A stretch of 53,792 nt of DNA from Myxococcales bacterium (GCA_007131285.1 SLQV01000043.1:1-53792); one strand, 5' to 3'. Positions 1 through 9,545 are shown, counted from the first letter of the stretch. The notes: generated from the sequence alone by a model not told the origin. Translations and numbers: made by a program.

Positions 1-1
1 C

Positions 2-1192
2 ATGGGTAAAGAGAAGTTTGTCAGGAAGAAGCCTCACGTAAACGTTGGGACGATCGGTCACATTGACCATGGGAAGACGACGCTGACGGCGGCGGTGACG
101 AAAGTGCTGGCGGAGAAGTTTGGTGGCGCGGCGGTAGCGTACGCGGACATCGCGAAGGGGGGGACGGTTCGTGACGATTCGAAGATCGTGACGATAGCGG
201 TGAGTCACGTTGAGTACGAGACGGAGCAGCGTCACTACGCGCATGTGGATTGCCCTGGGCACGCGGACTACGTGAAGAACATGATCACGGGGGCGGCGCA
301 GATGGACGGCGCGATTCTAGTGGTGAGCGCGCTTGACGGTCCGATGCCGCAGACGAAGGAGCACGTGCTGCTGGCGCGTCAGGTTGGCGTGCCGCAGATG
401 GTGGTGTTCCTGAACAAGTGCGACGCAGTGGATGACCCGGACTTGCTTGAGCTGGTGGAGATGGAGGTCCGCGATCTTCTGTCGAAGTACCAGTTTGACG
501 GGGACAATATACCGGTGGTTCGAGGCAGCGCACTGCAGGCGTTGCAGGGTCAAGAGATGGGCGTGAACTCGATTTACGAGTTGGCCAAAGCGCTTGATTC
601 GTGGATTCCGGAGCCGATGCGCGAGACGGAGAAGCCATTTTTGATGGCGATAGAGGACGTGTTCTCGATCAAGGGTCGCGGAACCGTGGTAACGGGGCGG
701 ATTGAGCGCGGCGTGATCAAGGTGGGTGAGGAAGTCGAAATTTTGGGCTTCGGTGATACGCGCAAGACGACGGTGACGGGCGTAGAAATGTTTCGCAAGC
801 TCTTGGACCAGGGGCAGGCGGGTGACAACGTGGGATGCCTGCTGCGAGGCATTGAGAAGGCGGACGTGGAGCGGGGCCAGGTACTGGCAGCACCGGGTTC
901 CCTGAAGACGCACAAGAAGTTTGAGGGCGAGGTCTATGTTCTGAAAAAAGAAGAGGGCGGCCGTCACAAGCCGTTCTTCACGAACTATCGCCCGCAGTTT
1001 TATATGCGGACGATGGACGTGACAGGCACGGTCTCGCTCTCGGAAGACGTGAAGATGGTGATGCCGGGGGACAACGTGAACATCGTGGTCGAGCTAATCG
1101 TCGCGGTTGCAATGGAAGAGAAGCAACGCTTCGCGATTCGCGAGGGCGGTCGCACCGTCGGTGCTGGCGTCATCGCTAAGATTTTGGAGTAA
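2..1192 (+). CDS. tuf: Elongation factor Tu
   Basis: This GTPase delivers aminoacyl-tRNA to the ribosomal A site. The protein is full length (396 aa, usual for the family). It shows the P-loop GHIDHGKTT at residues 19-27, the DCPGH switch II motif, the NKCD guanine-specificity motif and the beta-barrel segment with NYRPQFY. The window begins one base before its ATG, so its ribosome binding site and promoter are not visible. It lies 52 bp upstream of rpsJ, the usual tuf-S10 junction, and is probably co-transcribed with the S10 genes. Identity is certain. Confidence 0.99.
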   Translation: MGKEKFVRKKPHVNVGTIGHIDHGKTTLTAAVTKVLAEKFGGAAVAYADIAKGGTVRDDSKIVTIAVSHVEYETEQRHYAHVDCPGHADYVKNMITGAAQMDGAILVVSALDGPMPQTKEHVLLARQVGVPQMVVFLNKCDAVDDPDLLELVEMEVRDLLSKYQFDGDNIPVVRGSALQALQGQEMGVNSIYELAKALDSWIPEPMRETEKPFLMAIEDVFSIKGRGTVVTGRIERGVIKVGEEVEILGFGDTRKTTVTGVEMFRKLLDQGQAGDNVGCLLRGIEKADVERGQVLAAPGSLKTHKKFEGEVYVLKKEEGGRHKPFFTNYRPQFYMRTMDVTGTVSLSEDVKMVMPGDNVNIVVELIVAVAMEEKQRFAIREGGRTVGAGVIAKILE

Positions 1193-1244
1193 CGTTTCGC
1201 TCAGAGACTCTGATGTGGCTTGGCCAGCTTAGCGTCTACTGAAA

Positions 1245-1568
1245 ATGGGTACTATCATGGTAGCAGCAAACAAAATTAGAATCCGGCTTAAGGCCTACGA
1301 TTACCGTCTGCTGGATCAGTCCGCAGCGGAAATACTTGACACGGCGCGGAGAACAGGCGCGGGTGTCGCGGGCCCGATACCTCTTCCGACGCGCATCAAT
1401 AAGTACACCGTTCTTCGCGGCCCACACGTAGATAAGAAAAGTCGCGAGCAATTCGAGATTCGCACGCATAAGAGAATCCTCGATATTTTAAAGCCCACGC
1501 CTGAAACGCTGGACGCGCTGATGAAGCTCGACCTTTCTGCGGGTGTGGACGTCGAGATTAAGACCTAA
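1245..1568 (+). CDS. rpsJ: 30S ribosomal protein S10
   Basis: This is a small-subunit head protein that also acts in transcription antitermination with NusB. The sequence carries the family core [18 protein letters not shown] and [11 protein letters not shown]. An alternative start lies 12 bp downstream ([12 protein letters not shown]) and gives a length nearer the usual 102-103 aa; neither start has a strong Shine-Dalgarno sequence. The stop codon is only 10 bp from the rplD start. rplC, which normally follows rpsJ, is not there. Confidence 0.98.
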   Translation: MGTIMVAANKIRIRLKAYDYRLLDQSAAEILDTARRTGAGVAGPIPLPTRINKYTVLRGPHVDKKSREQFEIRTHKRILDILKPTPETLDALMKLDLSAGVDVEIKT

Positions 1569-1578
1569 GAGGCAAGCC

Positions 1579-2241
1579 ATGGCAATACTTCCGATAGTAG
1601 ATTTGAGCGGAAATAAAGTAGGTGACTTCACGTTGCCGGCAGGTTTCTTTGAGCGCGAGGTCAACCGTCACGTGCTCAACGAAGTGGTCCGGGCGCAACG
1701 GGCCGCTCGTCGCTCGGGCAGCGCGTGCGTTAAGAACCGCGCCGCTGTTCGCGGCTCCTCGAAGAAAATGGGCAAGCAAAAGGGAAGCGGTGGCGCGCGC
1801 CACGGTACGAAGCGAGCCCCCAGCTTTGTGGGCGGCGGTGTCGTGCACGGGCCTCAGCCGCGGTCGTATGCATTCCAGGTGCCTAAAAAGGTGCGCGCGT
1901 TAGCGCTGGAAGCGGCGTTGACGGTCAAAATCCGTCGCGGGGAATGCGTGGTCGTACAGAGCTGGTCGGGGGTGACGCATCGGACTCAGGAGCTGGCTAA
2001 AACGCTAGCTGCACTGGGGTGCGCTGTGGATCGAGGCGCCCTGCTTGTGGACGCAGAGGTCAGCCCAGCGCTGGGGCTAGCCTCACGGAACCTGCCGAAA
2101 GTCCAGGCGTTGCCGTCACTCGGCGCAAATGTGTTTGATATGCTGCGTCGCCAGCGGCTGGTGGTGACCGAGGCTGGCTTCAGTGCGCTTTGCGCGCGTC
2201 TTGAGCGTCATTTGAGTCCGCGTCAGGAGACTGCATCATGA
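1579..2241 (+). CDS. rplD: 50S ribosomal protein L4
   Basis: L4 binds 23S rRNA, lines the exit tunnel and in many bacteria represses its own operon. The 220-aa product has the tunnel-loop signature KKMGKQKGSGGARHGTKRAP and a downstream GPQPRSYAFQVPKKVR. The ORF track starts at 1543 inside rpsJ. I place the start at the ATG at 1579 because it yields the family N-terminus MAILPIVDLSGNKVG and has a purine-rich GAGGCAAG upstream. Its stop overlaps the start of rplW in an ATGA arrangement. Confidence 0.97.
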   Translation: MAILPIVDLSGNKVGDFTLPAGFFEREVNRHVLNEVVRAQRAARRSGSACVKNRAAVRGSSKKMGKQKGSGGARHGTKRAPSFVGGGVVHGPQPRSYAFQVPKKVRALALEAALTVKIRRGECVVVQSWSGVTHRTQELAKTLAALGCAVDRGALLVDAEVSPALGLASRNLPKVQALPSLGANVFDMLRRQRLVVTEAGFSALCARLERHLSPRQETAS

Positions 2242-2525
2242 GAATAGATCAGGTCATCAAGCGGCCGCGCGTGCTTACGGAAAAAGCGGCAAGCCTGCAG
2301 GCAGCTCAATCGACGTTCGTCTTCGAGGTAGCTGGCGACGCTACCAAGGGCGATGTCAAGGTTGCCGTCGAATCCTTCTATAATGTTAAGGTAGTCGACG
2401 TCCGGACGCTTGTCGTTCGCGGAAAAGATAGGCGAATTGGTCGTCGCAAGTTTAAGCGGCCCAACTGGAAGAAGGCGTTCGTGCGGCTAGGTGAAGGCCA
2501 GGTGCTCGACGTTTTCGCGGAGTAA
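2238..2525 (+). CDS. rplW: 50S ribosomal protein L23
   Basis: L23 sits beside the peptide exit and is the docking site for trigger factor and SRP. The 95-aa product has the family pattern I.RP.LTEKA near the N-terminus, then VKVAVESFYNVKVVDVRTL and a basic loop GRRKFKRPNWKKAFVRL. The start overlaps the rplD stop by four bases, implying translational coupling. Length and composition are ordinary. Confidence 0.97.
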   Translation: MRIDQVIKRPRVLTEKAASLQAAQSTFVFEVAGDATKGDVKVAVESFYNVKVVDVRTLVVRGKDRRIGRRKFKRPNWKKAFVRLGEGQVLDVFAE

Positions 2526-2528
2526 GTC

Positions 2529-3356
2529 ATGACAGTCAAGAATTTCAGACCAACGTCGCCCGCGCGACGATTCTATCAGGTGGCGGATACTCGCGGGCTA
2601 TCGAAATCCGGTCCGGAGAAAAGTCTTACGGTTGGAAGCACTTCGTCAGGTGGGCGCAACGCGGTTGGCCGTATCACGGTTCGGTTTCGGGGCGGAGGCC
2701 ACAAGCGTCGTCTGCGTGCAATCGACTTTCGCCGGGACAAGGTTGGAGTTCCCGCACGGGTGGCTACCGTTGAATACGATCCGAATCGGAGCGCGCGCAT
2801 CGCGTTGCTACACTATGTTGACGGTGAAAAGCGGTATATTCTCGCACCAGATGGTTTAGCCGTCGGCACAGAGGTTGTGTCCTCGCGGTTTGCGGACATC
2901 AAGGTTGGCAACGCGCTTCCTTTGCGATTTATGCCCACGGGAACCGTGATCCACGGCATCGAGTTGAAGCCGCTGAAGGGCGCGCAGTTGGTCAGGTCGG
3001 CCGGCGTTGCCGCTCAGCTTATGGCAAAAGAGGGGGACTACGGGCAGGTTCGGCTTCCCTCGGGAGAGGTGCGCATGGTGCACCTCGACTGCCGGGCAAC
3101 GGTGGGTCAAGTATCGAATCAAGAACACGCCCGGGTTTCGCTCGGCAAGGCGGGTAGGACCCGTTGGCTTGGTCGTAGGCCGCACAACCGGGGTGTCACA
3201 ATGAATCCCGTTGACCATCCAATGGGCGGCGGAGAGGGGAGAACCTCGGGTGGGCGGCACCCGTGTTCTCCCTGGGGACAGCTTGCGAAGGGTCTAAAGA
3301 CTCGGCGCAACAAAACGACTGAGAAGTTTATTGTTCAGCGGAAAAAGTCGAGGTAA
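2529..3356 (+). CDS. rplB: 50S ribosomal protein L2
   Basis: L2 is a primary 23S rRNA binder near the peptidyl transferase centre. The 275-aa product has [24 protein letters not shown], the central [16 protein letters not shown] and the C-terminal [17 protein letters not shown]. The histidine after VD is kept; the next conserved histidine of the bacterial HPHGGGEG motif is methionine, a variant I recall from some other phyla such as Bacteroidetes. It starts 3 bp after rplW and ends 3 bp before rpsS. Confidence 0.98.
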   Translation: MTVKNFRPTSPARRFYQVADTRGLSKSGPEKSLTVGSTSSGGRNAVGRITVRFRGGGHKRRLRAIDFRRDKVGVPARVATVEYDPNRSARIALLHYVDGEKRYILAPDGLAVGTEVVSSRFADIKVGNALPLRFMPTGTVIHGIELKPLKGAQLVRSAGVAAQLMAKEGDYGQVRLPSGEVRMVHLDCRATVGQVSNQEHARVSLGKAGRTRWLGRRPHNRGVTMNPVDHPMGGGEGRTSGGRHPCSPWGQLAKGLKTRRNKTTEKFIVQRKKSR

Positions 3357-3359
3357 GGC

Positions 3360-3656
3360 ATGGCGCGTTCATTAAGAAAAGGCCCTTTTGTGGATGTTTC
3401 GCTGCTTCGGCGGGTAGAGAAGCATAACGAGAGCGGTGACAAGCGTCTGATCAAGACGTGGTCAAGAGCATCGACTATCCTGCCTGACTTCGTGGGTCAA
3501 ACGTTTGCCGTTCATAATGGCCAGAAGTTTATCACGGTGTTCGTTACGGAGAACATGGTCGGTCATAAGCTAGGTGAGTTTTCACCGACGCGTACCTTCC
3601 ATGGTCATGCGGCAGATCGCAAAGCCGGTAGGGGTGGAGCGGGCATGCGGCGTTAA
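3360..3656 (+). CDS. rpsS: 30S ribosomal protein S19
   Basis: S19 sits in the head of the 30S subunit and contacts A-site tRNA and S13. The 98-aa product begins [12 protein letters not shown] and contains [22 protein letters not shown] and [13 protein letters not shown], all family hallmarks. It is tightly coupled to rplB (3 bp). Downstream the operon is interrupted by a 259-bp spacer before rplV, where most bacteria have only a few bases. Confidence 0.98.
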   Translation: MARSLRKGPFVDVSLLRRVEKHNESGDKRLIKTWSRASTILPDFVGQTFAVHNGQKFITVFVTENMVGHKLGEFSPTRTFHGHAADRKAGRGGAGMRR

Positions 3657-3915
3657 TCGGTGTCCGAAGCCGGGATTTGCTAGGTTTGATGTTGCCGCGG
3701 CTAGGGCGTGGTTGTACACTCGCCGACCCCTCGGGTGAGAAGCAGCGCGACCGTTAGCGTAAGCGGAGTCGGATCGGCATGGGTCGTCTGCGCCATATGC
3801 CGCTTGCATGGGGTGTGTAGAGGTCTCGTTTGCGCGCCGTCCTAGCAAGTAAGGTTAGTCGAGGCGCGGCAATCGGGTTACCGCGTTGGGTAGTTAAGCA
3901 GTTAGTAGCAATAGT

Positions 3916-4254
3916 ATGGAAGCTGTCGCAAAGTTAAGACATCAGCGGATTTCGGTGCGCAAGGCGAGGGTTGTGCTTGACGCAGTCCGAGGCCGAAACG
4001 TGGTTGAGGCGCTCTTTGTGCTGCGCCACGCGCGGAAGAAAAATGCGGAAATCGTGCTGAAGTTGTTAGAGAGCGCGGTTGCCAACGCGGCGCAAAAAGA
4101 CGCTGGTGTCGCGCTTGAAGGCTTGAGAGTCGTTCGGGCGACGGCGGACAAGGCGCCGAATCGCTTTATGCGCCGGTGGCGTCCGAGGGCAATGGGGCGC
4201 GCGACCCAGATTCAAAAGGGCATGAGTCACATTGAGATTGCAGTTGGCGAGTGA
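3916..4254 (+). CDS. rplV: 50S ribosomal protein L22
   Basis: L22 binds 23S rRNA and its long hairpin reaches into the exit tunnel. The 112-aa product has the N-terminal RHQRISVRKARVVLDAVRGR, the central LLESAVANAA and the hairpin VRATADKAPNRFMRRWRPRAMGRA, followed by SHIEIAV. The ATG at 3916 gives the expected length. It is flanked by unusually long non-coding spacers (259 bp before, 103 bp after). Confidence 0.97.
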   Translation: MEAVAKLRHQRISVRKARVVLDAVRGRNVVEALFVLRHARKKNAEIVLKLLESAVANAAQKDAGVALEGLRVVRATADKAPNRFMRRWRPRAMGRATQIQKGMSHIEIAVGE

Positions 4255-4357
4255 AGGCCCTGGGTTTCGGCATCGAGGCGAGCGCCCGGCGCGCCTGATA
4301 AACCTCCACGCGGGTCAGTCAAGGCGCGGTGCTTGGGGCGATAGGAAGTAGAAGAGT

Positions 4358-5011
4358 ATGGGTCAGAAAACACATCCTTACGGTTTTCGGGTTGGAATTA
4401 CGAAGCCTTGGAAGTCCAAGTGGTTTCAAGACGCGCTTTATTCTCGTTGGCTAAGCGAAGACATTAAGCTTAAGCAGTATATTTCGGCGAAATTTACCCA
4501 CGCAGGAATTGCGGATGTGGAGATCGAGCGAGCGGCTAACAAAGTGAAGGTTGTCGTTCTGACGTCACGGCCCGGGATCATCATTGGCAAGCGCGGTGCG
4601 GGCGTCGATTCGCTGAGGGGGAATTTGCAAAAGTTTACCGCGAGTGATTTGTTTCTCGATATTCGCGAGGTCCGCAAGGCGGAGACTAACGCACGACTGG
4701 TCTCAGAGAATATTGCCACACAGCTTGAGCGACGGGTCGCTTTCCGACGAGCTATGAAGAAAGCCGTCTCTACCGCGATGAAGCTCGGCGTAAAAGGTAT
4801 TCGAGTTCGAGCCTCGGGGCGTCTCGGCGGAACGGAGATTGCGCGAACTGAGGGCTACCGTGAGGGTCGTGTGCCACTTCATACGCTACGGGCAGATATC
4901 GACTACGGCGTCGCAACGGCGCATACGACGGCGGGTACAGTGGGTGTGAAATGCTGGATCTGCAAAGGCGAGATTCTATCTCAACGTCGTCGCGCGGTGC
5001 CGGGGCGTTAG
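4358..5011 (+). CDS. rpsC: 30S ribosomal protein S3
   Basis: S3 forms part of the mRNA entry channel and has helicase activity with S4 and S5. The 217-aa product begins [23 protein letters not shown]. It has a type II KH domain with the [17 protein letters not shown] loop (about residues 70-90) and the C-terminal [19 protein letters not shown] and [17 protein letters not shown]. Family length is normal. A 55-bp gap separates it from rplP. Confidence 0.98.
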   Translation: MGQKTHPYGFRVGITKPWKSKWFQDALYSRWLSEDIKLKQYISAKFTHAGIADVEIERAANKVKVVVLTSRPGIIIGKRGAGVDSLRGNLQKFTASDLFLDIREVRKAETNARLVSENIATQLERRVAFRRAMKKAVSTAMKLGVKGIRVRASGRLGGTEIARTEGYREGRVPLHTLRADIDYGVATAHTTAGTVGVKCWICKGEILSQRRRAVPGR

Positions 5012-5066
5012 TCAAGCACGTTGGTTTCGCAAGATTAGTTAGTTAGTTTGTTTTTGGTGGCTCACC

Positions 5067-5483
5067 ATGCTTTTACCTAAACGTACGAAATACCGGAAGC
5101 AAATGAAGGGCCGCATGCGCGGGCTTGCTTATCGCGGTAGTGATGTTTCCTTCGGGGAGTTTGGTCTGCAGGCCGTTGAATGCGGGCGCATTTCGTCGAG
5201 GCAAATCGAGGCGGCGCGTATGGCGATTCAGCGGAGGGTTAAGCGCGCAGGCAAGTTATATATTCGCGTGTTTCCCGATAAGCCGCTGTCGAAAAAGCCG
5301 CTTGAGACCCGCATGGGTAAGGGCAAGGGTAGTGTCGAGGAGTGGGTAGCGGTGATAAAGCCCGGAAAGATGCTCTTCGAGATTGAAGGGGTGCCCCGAG
5401 CCATTGCCGAGGAAGCCTTCCGTTTGGCGGGAGTGAAGTTGCCTGTGCCGATAAAGTTTCGGGCGAGGAGTGAAGCACTATGA
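5067..5483 (+). CDS. rplP: 50S ribosomal protein L16
   Basis: L16 organises the tRNA binding region of the 50S subunit. The 138-aa product starts [19 protein letters not shown] and contains [39 protein letters not shown] and the C-terminal [18 protein letters not shown]. The stop overlaps the rpmC start in an ATGA coupling. Identity is not in doubt. Confidence 0.98.
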   Translation: MLLPKRTKYRKQMKGRMRGLAYRGSDVSFGEFGLQAVECGRISSRQIEAARMAIQRRVKRAGKLYIRVFPDKPLSKKPLETRMGKGKGSVEEWVAVIKPGKMLFEIEGVPRAIAEEAFRLAGVKLPVPIKFRARSEAL

Positions 5484-5665
5484 TTGCATCGGAACTGCGT
5501 CTTCTTCCGAAAGAAGAGCTAGAAAGCTTGGTCATTCGCGAGCGGGAGACTTTGTGGAAGAAGCGTATGGCAGCGTCCGTAGGCCAAGCTACTAAGTCTG
5601 CCGAGGTAGTACGCTCTAGGAAGCAAATAGCGCGTCTTCTTACTCTGCTGCGCGAGAAGGCCTAG
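5480..5665 (+). CDS. rpmC: 50S ribosomal protein L29
   Basis: This small helical L29 protein lies beside L23 at the peptide exit. The 61-aa product has the family pattern [26 protein letters not shown] followed by [18 protein letters not shown]. The ATG overlaps the rplP stop by four bases and rpsQ follows within a few bases, so it is translated as part of the run. Confidence 0.95.
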   Translation: MIASELRLLPKEELESLVIRERETLWKKRMAASVGQATKSAEVVRSRKQIARLLTLLREKA

Positions 5666-5670
5666 AAGAA

Positions 5671-5970
5671 GTGTCGGACATGGAAGATAAAGTAAAAGTT
5701 CTAGGGCGACGTCGTCTGCTCGTTGGTCGAGTGGTCAATAACACTGAATCAGACGGACGTGCAAAGAAGACGCTCGTTGTTGAGGTGTCCCGGCGGTTTC
5801 GTGACCCCATTTACGCCAAGTATGTGAAGAAGCGAAAGCGCTACCATGCGCATGATGAGAACGAGACCTACCGGTCCGGGGACCTTGTAGAGATTCGAGC
5901 CAGTCGGCCGTTGTCAAAAACCAAGCGCTGGGTCGCAGTGCGCCTCGTGGAAAGGCCGGATGAGGTTTAG
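5671..5970 (+). CDS. rpsQ: 30S ribosomal protein S17
   Basis: S17 is a primary 16S rRNA binding protein of the OB fold. The product shows [26 protein letters not shown], the [16 protein letters not shown] segment and [21 protein letters not shown]. Two starts are possible: GTG at 5671 and ATG at 5680. The ATG has a GAAGAAG element at workable spacing and would give [12 protein letters not shown], so it may be the true one. rplN starts 2 bp after the stop. Confidence 0.96.
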   Translation: MSDMEDKVKVLGRRRLLVGRVVNNTESDGRAKKTLVVEVSRRFRDPIYAKYVKKRKRYHAHDENETYRSGDLVEIRASRPLSKTKRWVAVRLVERPDEV

Positions 5971-5972
5971 TC

Positions 5973-6341
5973 ATGATACAAACCGAAACAGTCTTAAGCG
6001 TCGCTGACAACAGCGGTGCAAAACGAGTGACCTGTATAAAGGTACTTGGTGGAAGTCGGCGGCGTTATGCCGGGGTCGGTGATGTGGTGGTGGTTGCTGT
6101 TCGAGAGGCATTGCCCGGGGCACGCGTCAAAAAGGGCGACGTGACCAAGGCGGTGATCGTTCGGACGGCCGCTGCCACGCAGAGGCCTGACGGTACCCTG
6201 GTTCGTTTTGATGGCAACAGCGCCGTGCTGTTGAACGCGTCTGGTGAGCCGCTCGGCACCCGTATTTTTGGTCCGGTTGCCCGTGAGCTCAGGGCAAAGC
6301 GTTTTATGAAGATTATCTCACTTGCGCCGGAGGTGGTGTGA
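5973..6341 (+). CDS. rplN: 50S ribosomal protein L14
   Basis: L14 lies at the subunit interface and contacts 16S rRNA. The 122-aa product begins [27 protein letters not shown] and ends with [27 protein letters not shown]. Both are diagnostic and the length equals the usual 122 residues. It sits 2 bp after rpsQ; the rplX ribosome binding site lies inside its last codons. Confidence 0.98.
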   Translation: MIQTETVLSVADNSGAKRVTCIKVLGGSRRRYAGVGDVVVVAVREALPGARVKKGDVTKAVIVRTAAATQRPDGTLVRFDGNSAVLLNASGEPLGTRIFGPVARELRAKRFMKIISLAPEVV

Positions 6342-6342
6342 C

Positions 6343-6735
6343 ATGGCCCAGCGTCTACAGATTGGCGATACCGTAGTGGTACGTTCTGGTAACCATCGGG
6401 GTCTTACCGGTGCACTGGTTGGATTTACAGCGACAAAGGAGCGTGCCTTCGTAGAGGGCGCGCCAACGCGCCGTCGGCATCGTAAAGCGCTGCCTGGCGA
6501 GGCGCAGGGAACGATTGTGGAACTGCCGATTTCCGTGCATGTTTCTAATATCGCGCACGTGACGAGTGATGGAAAGCCGTCTCGAATAAGGGTGGTTGAG
6601 CGGAACGGGGAGCGTGTGCGGACGTTGGTCAAAGGCGGCCAGGACGTTCTGAAGCGTGAACTTGCAAACCTTGCTTCAGCGAAAGAGTCAGGCGTGGCTG
6701 CTGCACAAGACGCGGCAGAGGCAGGTGCGGAATGA
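6343..6735 (+). CDS. rplX: 50S ribosomal protein L24
   Basis: L24 is an early-assembly 23S rRNA binder. The protein has the KOW-type N-terminus ([24 protein letters not shown]) and [15 protein letters not shown]. The ORF track begins at 6322 inside rplN; I start at the ATG at 6343 because GGAGGT lies 8 bp upstream. At 130 aa it is longer than the usual ~105 because of an alanine- and glutamate-rich C-terminal tail ([13 protein letters not shown]). Its stop overlaps rplE by four bases. Confidence 0.96.
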   Translation: MAQRLQIGDTVVVRSGNHRGLTGALVGFTATKERAFVEGAPTRRRHRKALPGEAQGTIVELPISVHVSNIAHVTSDGKPSRIRVVERNGERVRTLVKGGQDVLKRELANLASAKESGVAAAQDAAEAGAE

Positions 6736-7280
6736 GTGGGCAGTCATTGGTTCGTGAGCGTTACATATCAGCTGCCGTTCCTAAGCTAGTGCAGAACTTC
6801 GGGCTTAAGAATCCTATGGAGGTTCCGCGGCTTGACAAAGTTGTGGTGAATATGGGGCTCGGCAAGGCGGTTGAGAATCCCAAGCTGATTGAGGCGGCCC
6901 GCGACCAGCTTACTAAACTTGCTGGGCAAAGAGCGGTTGTTACCAAAGCAAGGAAATCGATTGCGAGTTTCAAGCTCCGAGAGAATATGCCGATCGGTTG
7001 CATGGTGACGCTCCGGCGGGACCGGATGTGGGAGTTTCTTGACCGGCTTGTGAATGTCGCCTTGCCTCAGGTTCGGGATTTCAAGGGTGTGTCCCGCAAG
7101 GGGTTTGATCCATGCGGGAATTTTACGATGGGGCTCAAGGAGCAATATATTTTCCCCGAGATTGATTACGACAAGGTCGAGGCGGTTCACGGAATGAACG
7201 TGACGCTTGTTTTCCGTAACGGCTCTAAAGAAAAATCGGTAGCACTTCTTGAAGCGCTGGGGATGCCTTTCAGGCGTTGA
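6732..7280 (+). CDS. rplE: 50S ribosomal protein L5
   Basis: L5 binds 5S rRNA and P-site tRNA. The 182-aa product has NPMEVPRLDKVVVNMGLGKAVENP, GQRAVVTKARKSIASFKLRE, and RDFKGVSRKGFDPCGNFTMG with FPEIDYDKV. All are conserved family blocks and the length is normal. In most bacteria rpsN (S14) follows; here rpsH begins after only 15 bp, so rpsN has been lost from this position. Confidence 0.98.
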   Translation: MSGQSLVRERYISAAVPKLVQNFGLKNPMEVPRLDKVVVNMGLGKAVENPKLIEAARDQLTKLAGQRAVVTKARKSIASFKLRENMPIGCMVTLRRDRMWEFLDRLVNVALPQVRDFKGVSRKGFDPCGNFTMGLKEQYIFPEIDYDKVEAVHGMNVTLVFRNGSKEKSVALLEALGMPFRR

Positions 7281-7295
7281 GGTTAAGGTGGCATC

Positions 7296-7682
7296 ATGAT
7301 TGATTCAGTTTCAGATTTTCTCGCGCGCGTTCGGAATGCCTCAAGTGCGGGGCATGAGGCGGTTGTGATGCCGGTATCGAAGCATCGCGTGGAGCTCGCG
7401 CGTGTTTTGGTCGAGCAAGGCTATGTACGTAACGTTACGGTGGACAAGGAAAAAAAGAGCCTAACGTTAGGTCTTAAGTACTTAGAAAACCGTGAGCCCG
7501 TGCTGAAGGGCGGTAGGCGCGTGAGTCGGCCCGGTCGCCGGGTTTACGTTGAGGCTCGGAAAATACCGTTGGTTCGTGACGGAATTGGCGAGGCCGTGCT
7601 CTCGACGTCACAAGGCGTTATGTCTGGTCGTCAGGCCTTCAAACGGGGCATTGGTGGCGAGTTTCTATTTGAGGTCTGGTAA
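7296..7682 (+). CDS. rpsH: 30S ribosomal protein S8
   Basis: S8 is a central 16S rRNA binder and, in E. coli, the translational repressor of the spc operon. The 128-aa product shows DSVSDFLARVRNA, SKHRVELARVLVEQGYV and the C-terminal STSQGVMSGRQAFKRGIGGEFLFEVW, matching the family end to end. It directly follows rplE without an intervening rpsN, and rplF starts 3 bp downstream. Confidence 0.97.
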   Translation: MIDSVSDFLARVRNASSAGHEAVVMPVSKHRVELARVLVEQGYVRNVTVDKEKKSLTLGLKYLENREPVLKGGRRVSRPGRRVYVEARKIPLVRDGIGEAVLSTSQGVMSGRQAFKRGIGGEFLFEVW

Positions 7683-7685
7683 GAG

Positions 7686-8303
7686 ATGTCACAGTCAGAG
7701 CAATTAAATAGCGCTGCGGGGCCCTTGCCTAAGGCGCAGAGCCGGGTTGGTAAGCAGCCCGTGGCTGTGCCTCGGGGCGTAAGTATTGTCGCTCAGGGTA
7801 GCGAGCTCCGTGTCCAAGGGCCAAAAGGTGTGGTGCTTCGGCCGTTGCCCTTGGGCGTTACCGTCGCGCAGGAAGACGGGTTTGCGCGTGTTGACGCCTC
7901 CAGCTGCGGTCGTCAGAGCAACCAGATGCAAGGCTTGGTCAGAGCGTTGCTTCAGGCGCAGGTTAAGGGTGTTACCGAAGGGTACAAGGTGGCCCTTGAC
8001 CTTTATGGTGTTGGCTACAGGGCGGAACTAGCGTCATCAAAGCTGACATTGTTGCTTGGTTTATCGCATCCCGTGGTTGTCGAGGTGCCGAAGGACATAT
8101 CGGTTAAAATAGAGACAGTCGACGAAGGTGGTACAAAGCGGCCACGGATTCATCTTGAGTCAGTGGACAACCAATTGCTTGGGCAGTTTCGGTCTAAGGT
8201 TAAGAGCTTCCGGCCACCCGAGCCATACAAGGGCAAGGGCGTGCGCATCATGGGTGAGAAGATCCGCGAAAAGGCGGGCAAGTCCGGTGCAAAGGGTCGA
8301 TAG
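7686..8303 (+). CDS. rplF: 50S ribosomal protein L6
   Basis: L6 binds near the sarcin-ricin loop and the factor-binding site. The 205-aa product has SRVGKQPVAVPRGV, GLVRALLQAQVKGVTEGYKVALDLYGVGYRA and the C-terminal FRPPEPYKGKGVRIMGEKIREKAGKSGAK. Compared with the usual ~178 aa it carries about 18 extra residues before SRVGK; there is no ATG nearer that motif, so the extension is probably translated. Confidence 0.97.
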   Translation: MSQSEQLNSAAGPLPKAQSRVGKQPVAVPRGVSIVAQGSELRVQGPKGVVLRPLPLGVTVAQEDGFARVDASSCGRQSNQMQGLVRALLQAQVKGVTEGYKVALDLYGVGYRAELASSKLTLLLGLSHPVVVEVPKDISVKIETVDEGGTKRPRIHLESVDNQLLGQFRSKVKSFRPPEPYKGKGVRIMGEKIREKAGKSGAKGR

Positions 8304-8321
8304 GAAGTTTAGGAAGTAGAT

Positions 8322-8675
8322 ATGGCTGATGTAGCAAAAGTTAGGAGCCTTGCCCGGTCGAGGCGGCAGAAGTCCGTCAGGAAGCGGGTTGTGGGCAGCG
8401 GCGGGCAGCCAAGGGTTTGCGTTTTTCGCAGTGCTAAGCATCTCTTTGTTCAGGTGATTGACGACGCGTCTGCAAAGACGCTCGCTTCTGCGTCTACCTT
8501 TGGCCTAAAAGGCAGCTCGAAAGTTGAGGCGGCACGAATCGTTGGCAAGACGCTTGCCGAGGCGTGTAAGTCGGTAGGTGTTGAGTCAGTGGTCTTCGAT
8601 CGGAATGGATTTCGGTATCACGGTAGGGTTAAGGCCGTCGCGGAAGCCGCGCGTGAAGGTGGTTTGAGGTTTTAA
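8322..8675 (+). CDS. rplR: 50S ribosomal protein L18
   Basis: L18 anchors 5S rRNA to the central protuberance with L5. The 117-aa product has [37 protein letters not shown], then [48 protein letters not shown], the standard family end. The ATG is preceded by AGGAAGT. Length is normal for the family. Confidence 0.98.
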   Translation: MADVAKVRSLARSRRQKSVRKRVVGSGGQPRVCVFRSAKHLFVQVIDDASAKTLASASTFGLKGSSKVEAARIVGKTLAEACKSVGVESVVFDRNGFRYHGRVKAVAEAAREGGLRF

Positions 8676-8685
8676 GGGTTCTCAT

Positions 8686-9189
8686 ATGTCTAGACTAGCG
8701 AACGAGCCTTCTCAGGCGGATCTCACCGACCGTGTGGTGCATATCAACCGTGTAGCGAAGGTAGTAAAGGGCGGGCGACGCTTTTCCTTCAGCGCGCTCG
8801 TGGTTGTTGGCGACGGCCATGGCCACGTCGGCGTGGGTCTCGGTAAGGCAAATGAGGTCCCTGATGCCATCCGCAAAGGGAATGAGAAGGCGCGCAAGGC
8901 ACTTAAGAAAGTGCCGCTTGTGGGTGGAACGATACCGCATCGCGTTTTGGGCGAGTTCGGTGCGGGAAACGTGGTGCTGCGACCCGCATCTGAAGGTACA
9001 GGGGTGATTGCAGGCGGGGCGGTGCGCGCGGTGCTTGAGGCGGCGGGCGTGAAGGATGTTCTCGGGAAGATTCTTGGGACGACTAATCCGCATACTGTTG
9101 TGCATGCAACGCTGAAGGCGTTGTCTCAGCTTGAGACCAAGGAAGCCATGCGGGCGCGCCGTGGGCTGAAGGTCCGGGAGATAGTCTAA
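8686..9189 (+). CDS. rpsE: 30S ribosomal protein S5
   Basis: S5 forms part of the mRNA entry and decoding accuracy region. The 167-aa product has [49 protein letters not shown], and later [39 protein letters not shown]. Both are invariant family blocks. The stop TAA overlaps the ATG of rpmD (TAATG), indicating coupling. Confidence 0.98.
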   Translation: MSRLANEPSQADLTDRVVHINRVAKVVKGGRRFSFSALVVVGDGHGHVGVGLGKANEVPDAIRKGNEKARKALKKVPLVGGTIPHRVLGEFGAGNVVLRPASEGTGVIAGGAVRAVLEAAGVKDVLGKILGTTNPHTVVHATLKALSQLETKEAMRARRGLKVREIV

Positions 9190-9362
9190 TGCTCCAGATT
9201 AAGTTAATCCGTTCGCCCATCGGGATGAACCCTAAGTCTAAAAAAGTCCTAGAATCTTTGGGGTTAAAGCGACCGGGCGATAGTGTAATCAAGGCAAATA
9301 CGCCTCAGATTCGCGGAGCGGTCAAGAAAGTGCTTCCATTTCTCATCGTCGATGAGACTTAG
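9189..9362 (+). CDS. rpmD: 50S ribosomal protein L30
   Basis: This gene is absent from the supplied ORF track because it encodes only 57 aa. I translated it directly: it starts with the ATG that overlaps the rpsE stop and ends with TAG at 9360-9362. The product begins [18 protein letters not shown] and contains ESLGLKRPGDSVI and NTPQIRGAVKKV, the L30 pattern (usual length about 60). Position between rpsE and rplO is the conserved spc-operon place. A 183-bp spacer follows. Confidence 0.96.
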   Translation: MLQIKLIRSPIGMNPKSKKVLESLGLKRPGDSVIKANTPQIRGAVKKVLPFLIVDET

Positions 9363-9545
9363 GCGCATTGCTTTCGGCATGCGCCAGCGTGCTTAGATGG
9401 ACTGCGCGAGTGTCGCGACAGAAGTCGTGAGACGATAATTCGAGTTAGGTGATTGGCCAATCTTGCGGTTGTCGTGGGTGTGTTTCGGTCCGGGCGTGGC
9501 TTCGTTTGGAATGTGATTTAAGGTTGGGTAAAGTAGGGATTTGTC

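Noticed and set aside
317-967. Long minus-strand open frame opposite tuf
   Set aside because: It lies fully inside a highly conserved gene, has no recognisable domain, and reflects codon bias on the opposite strand.
3181-3260. Methionine in the L2 motif HPMGGGEG as a possible functional loss
   Set aside because: The neighbouring catalytic-region histidine is present, and I recall the same Met in Bacteroidetes L2, so it is a natural variant.
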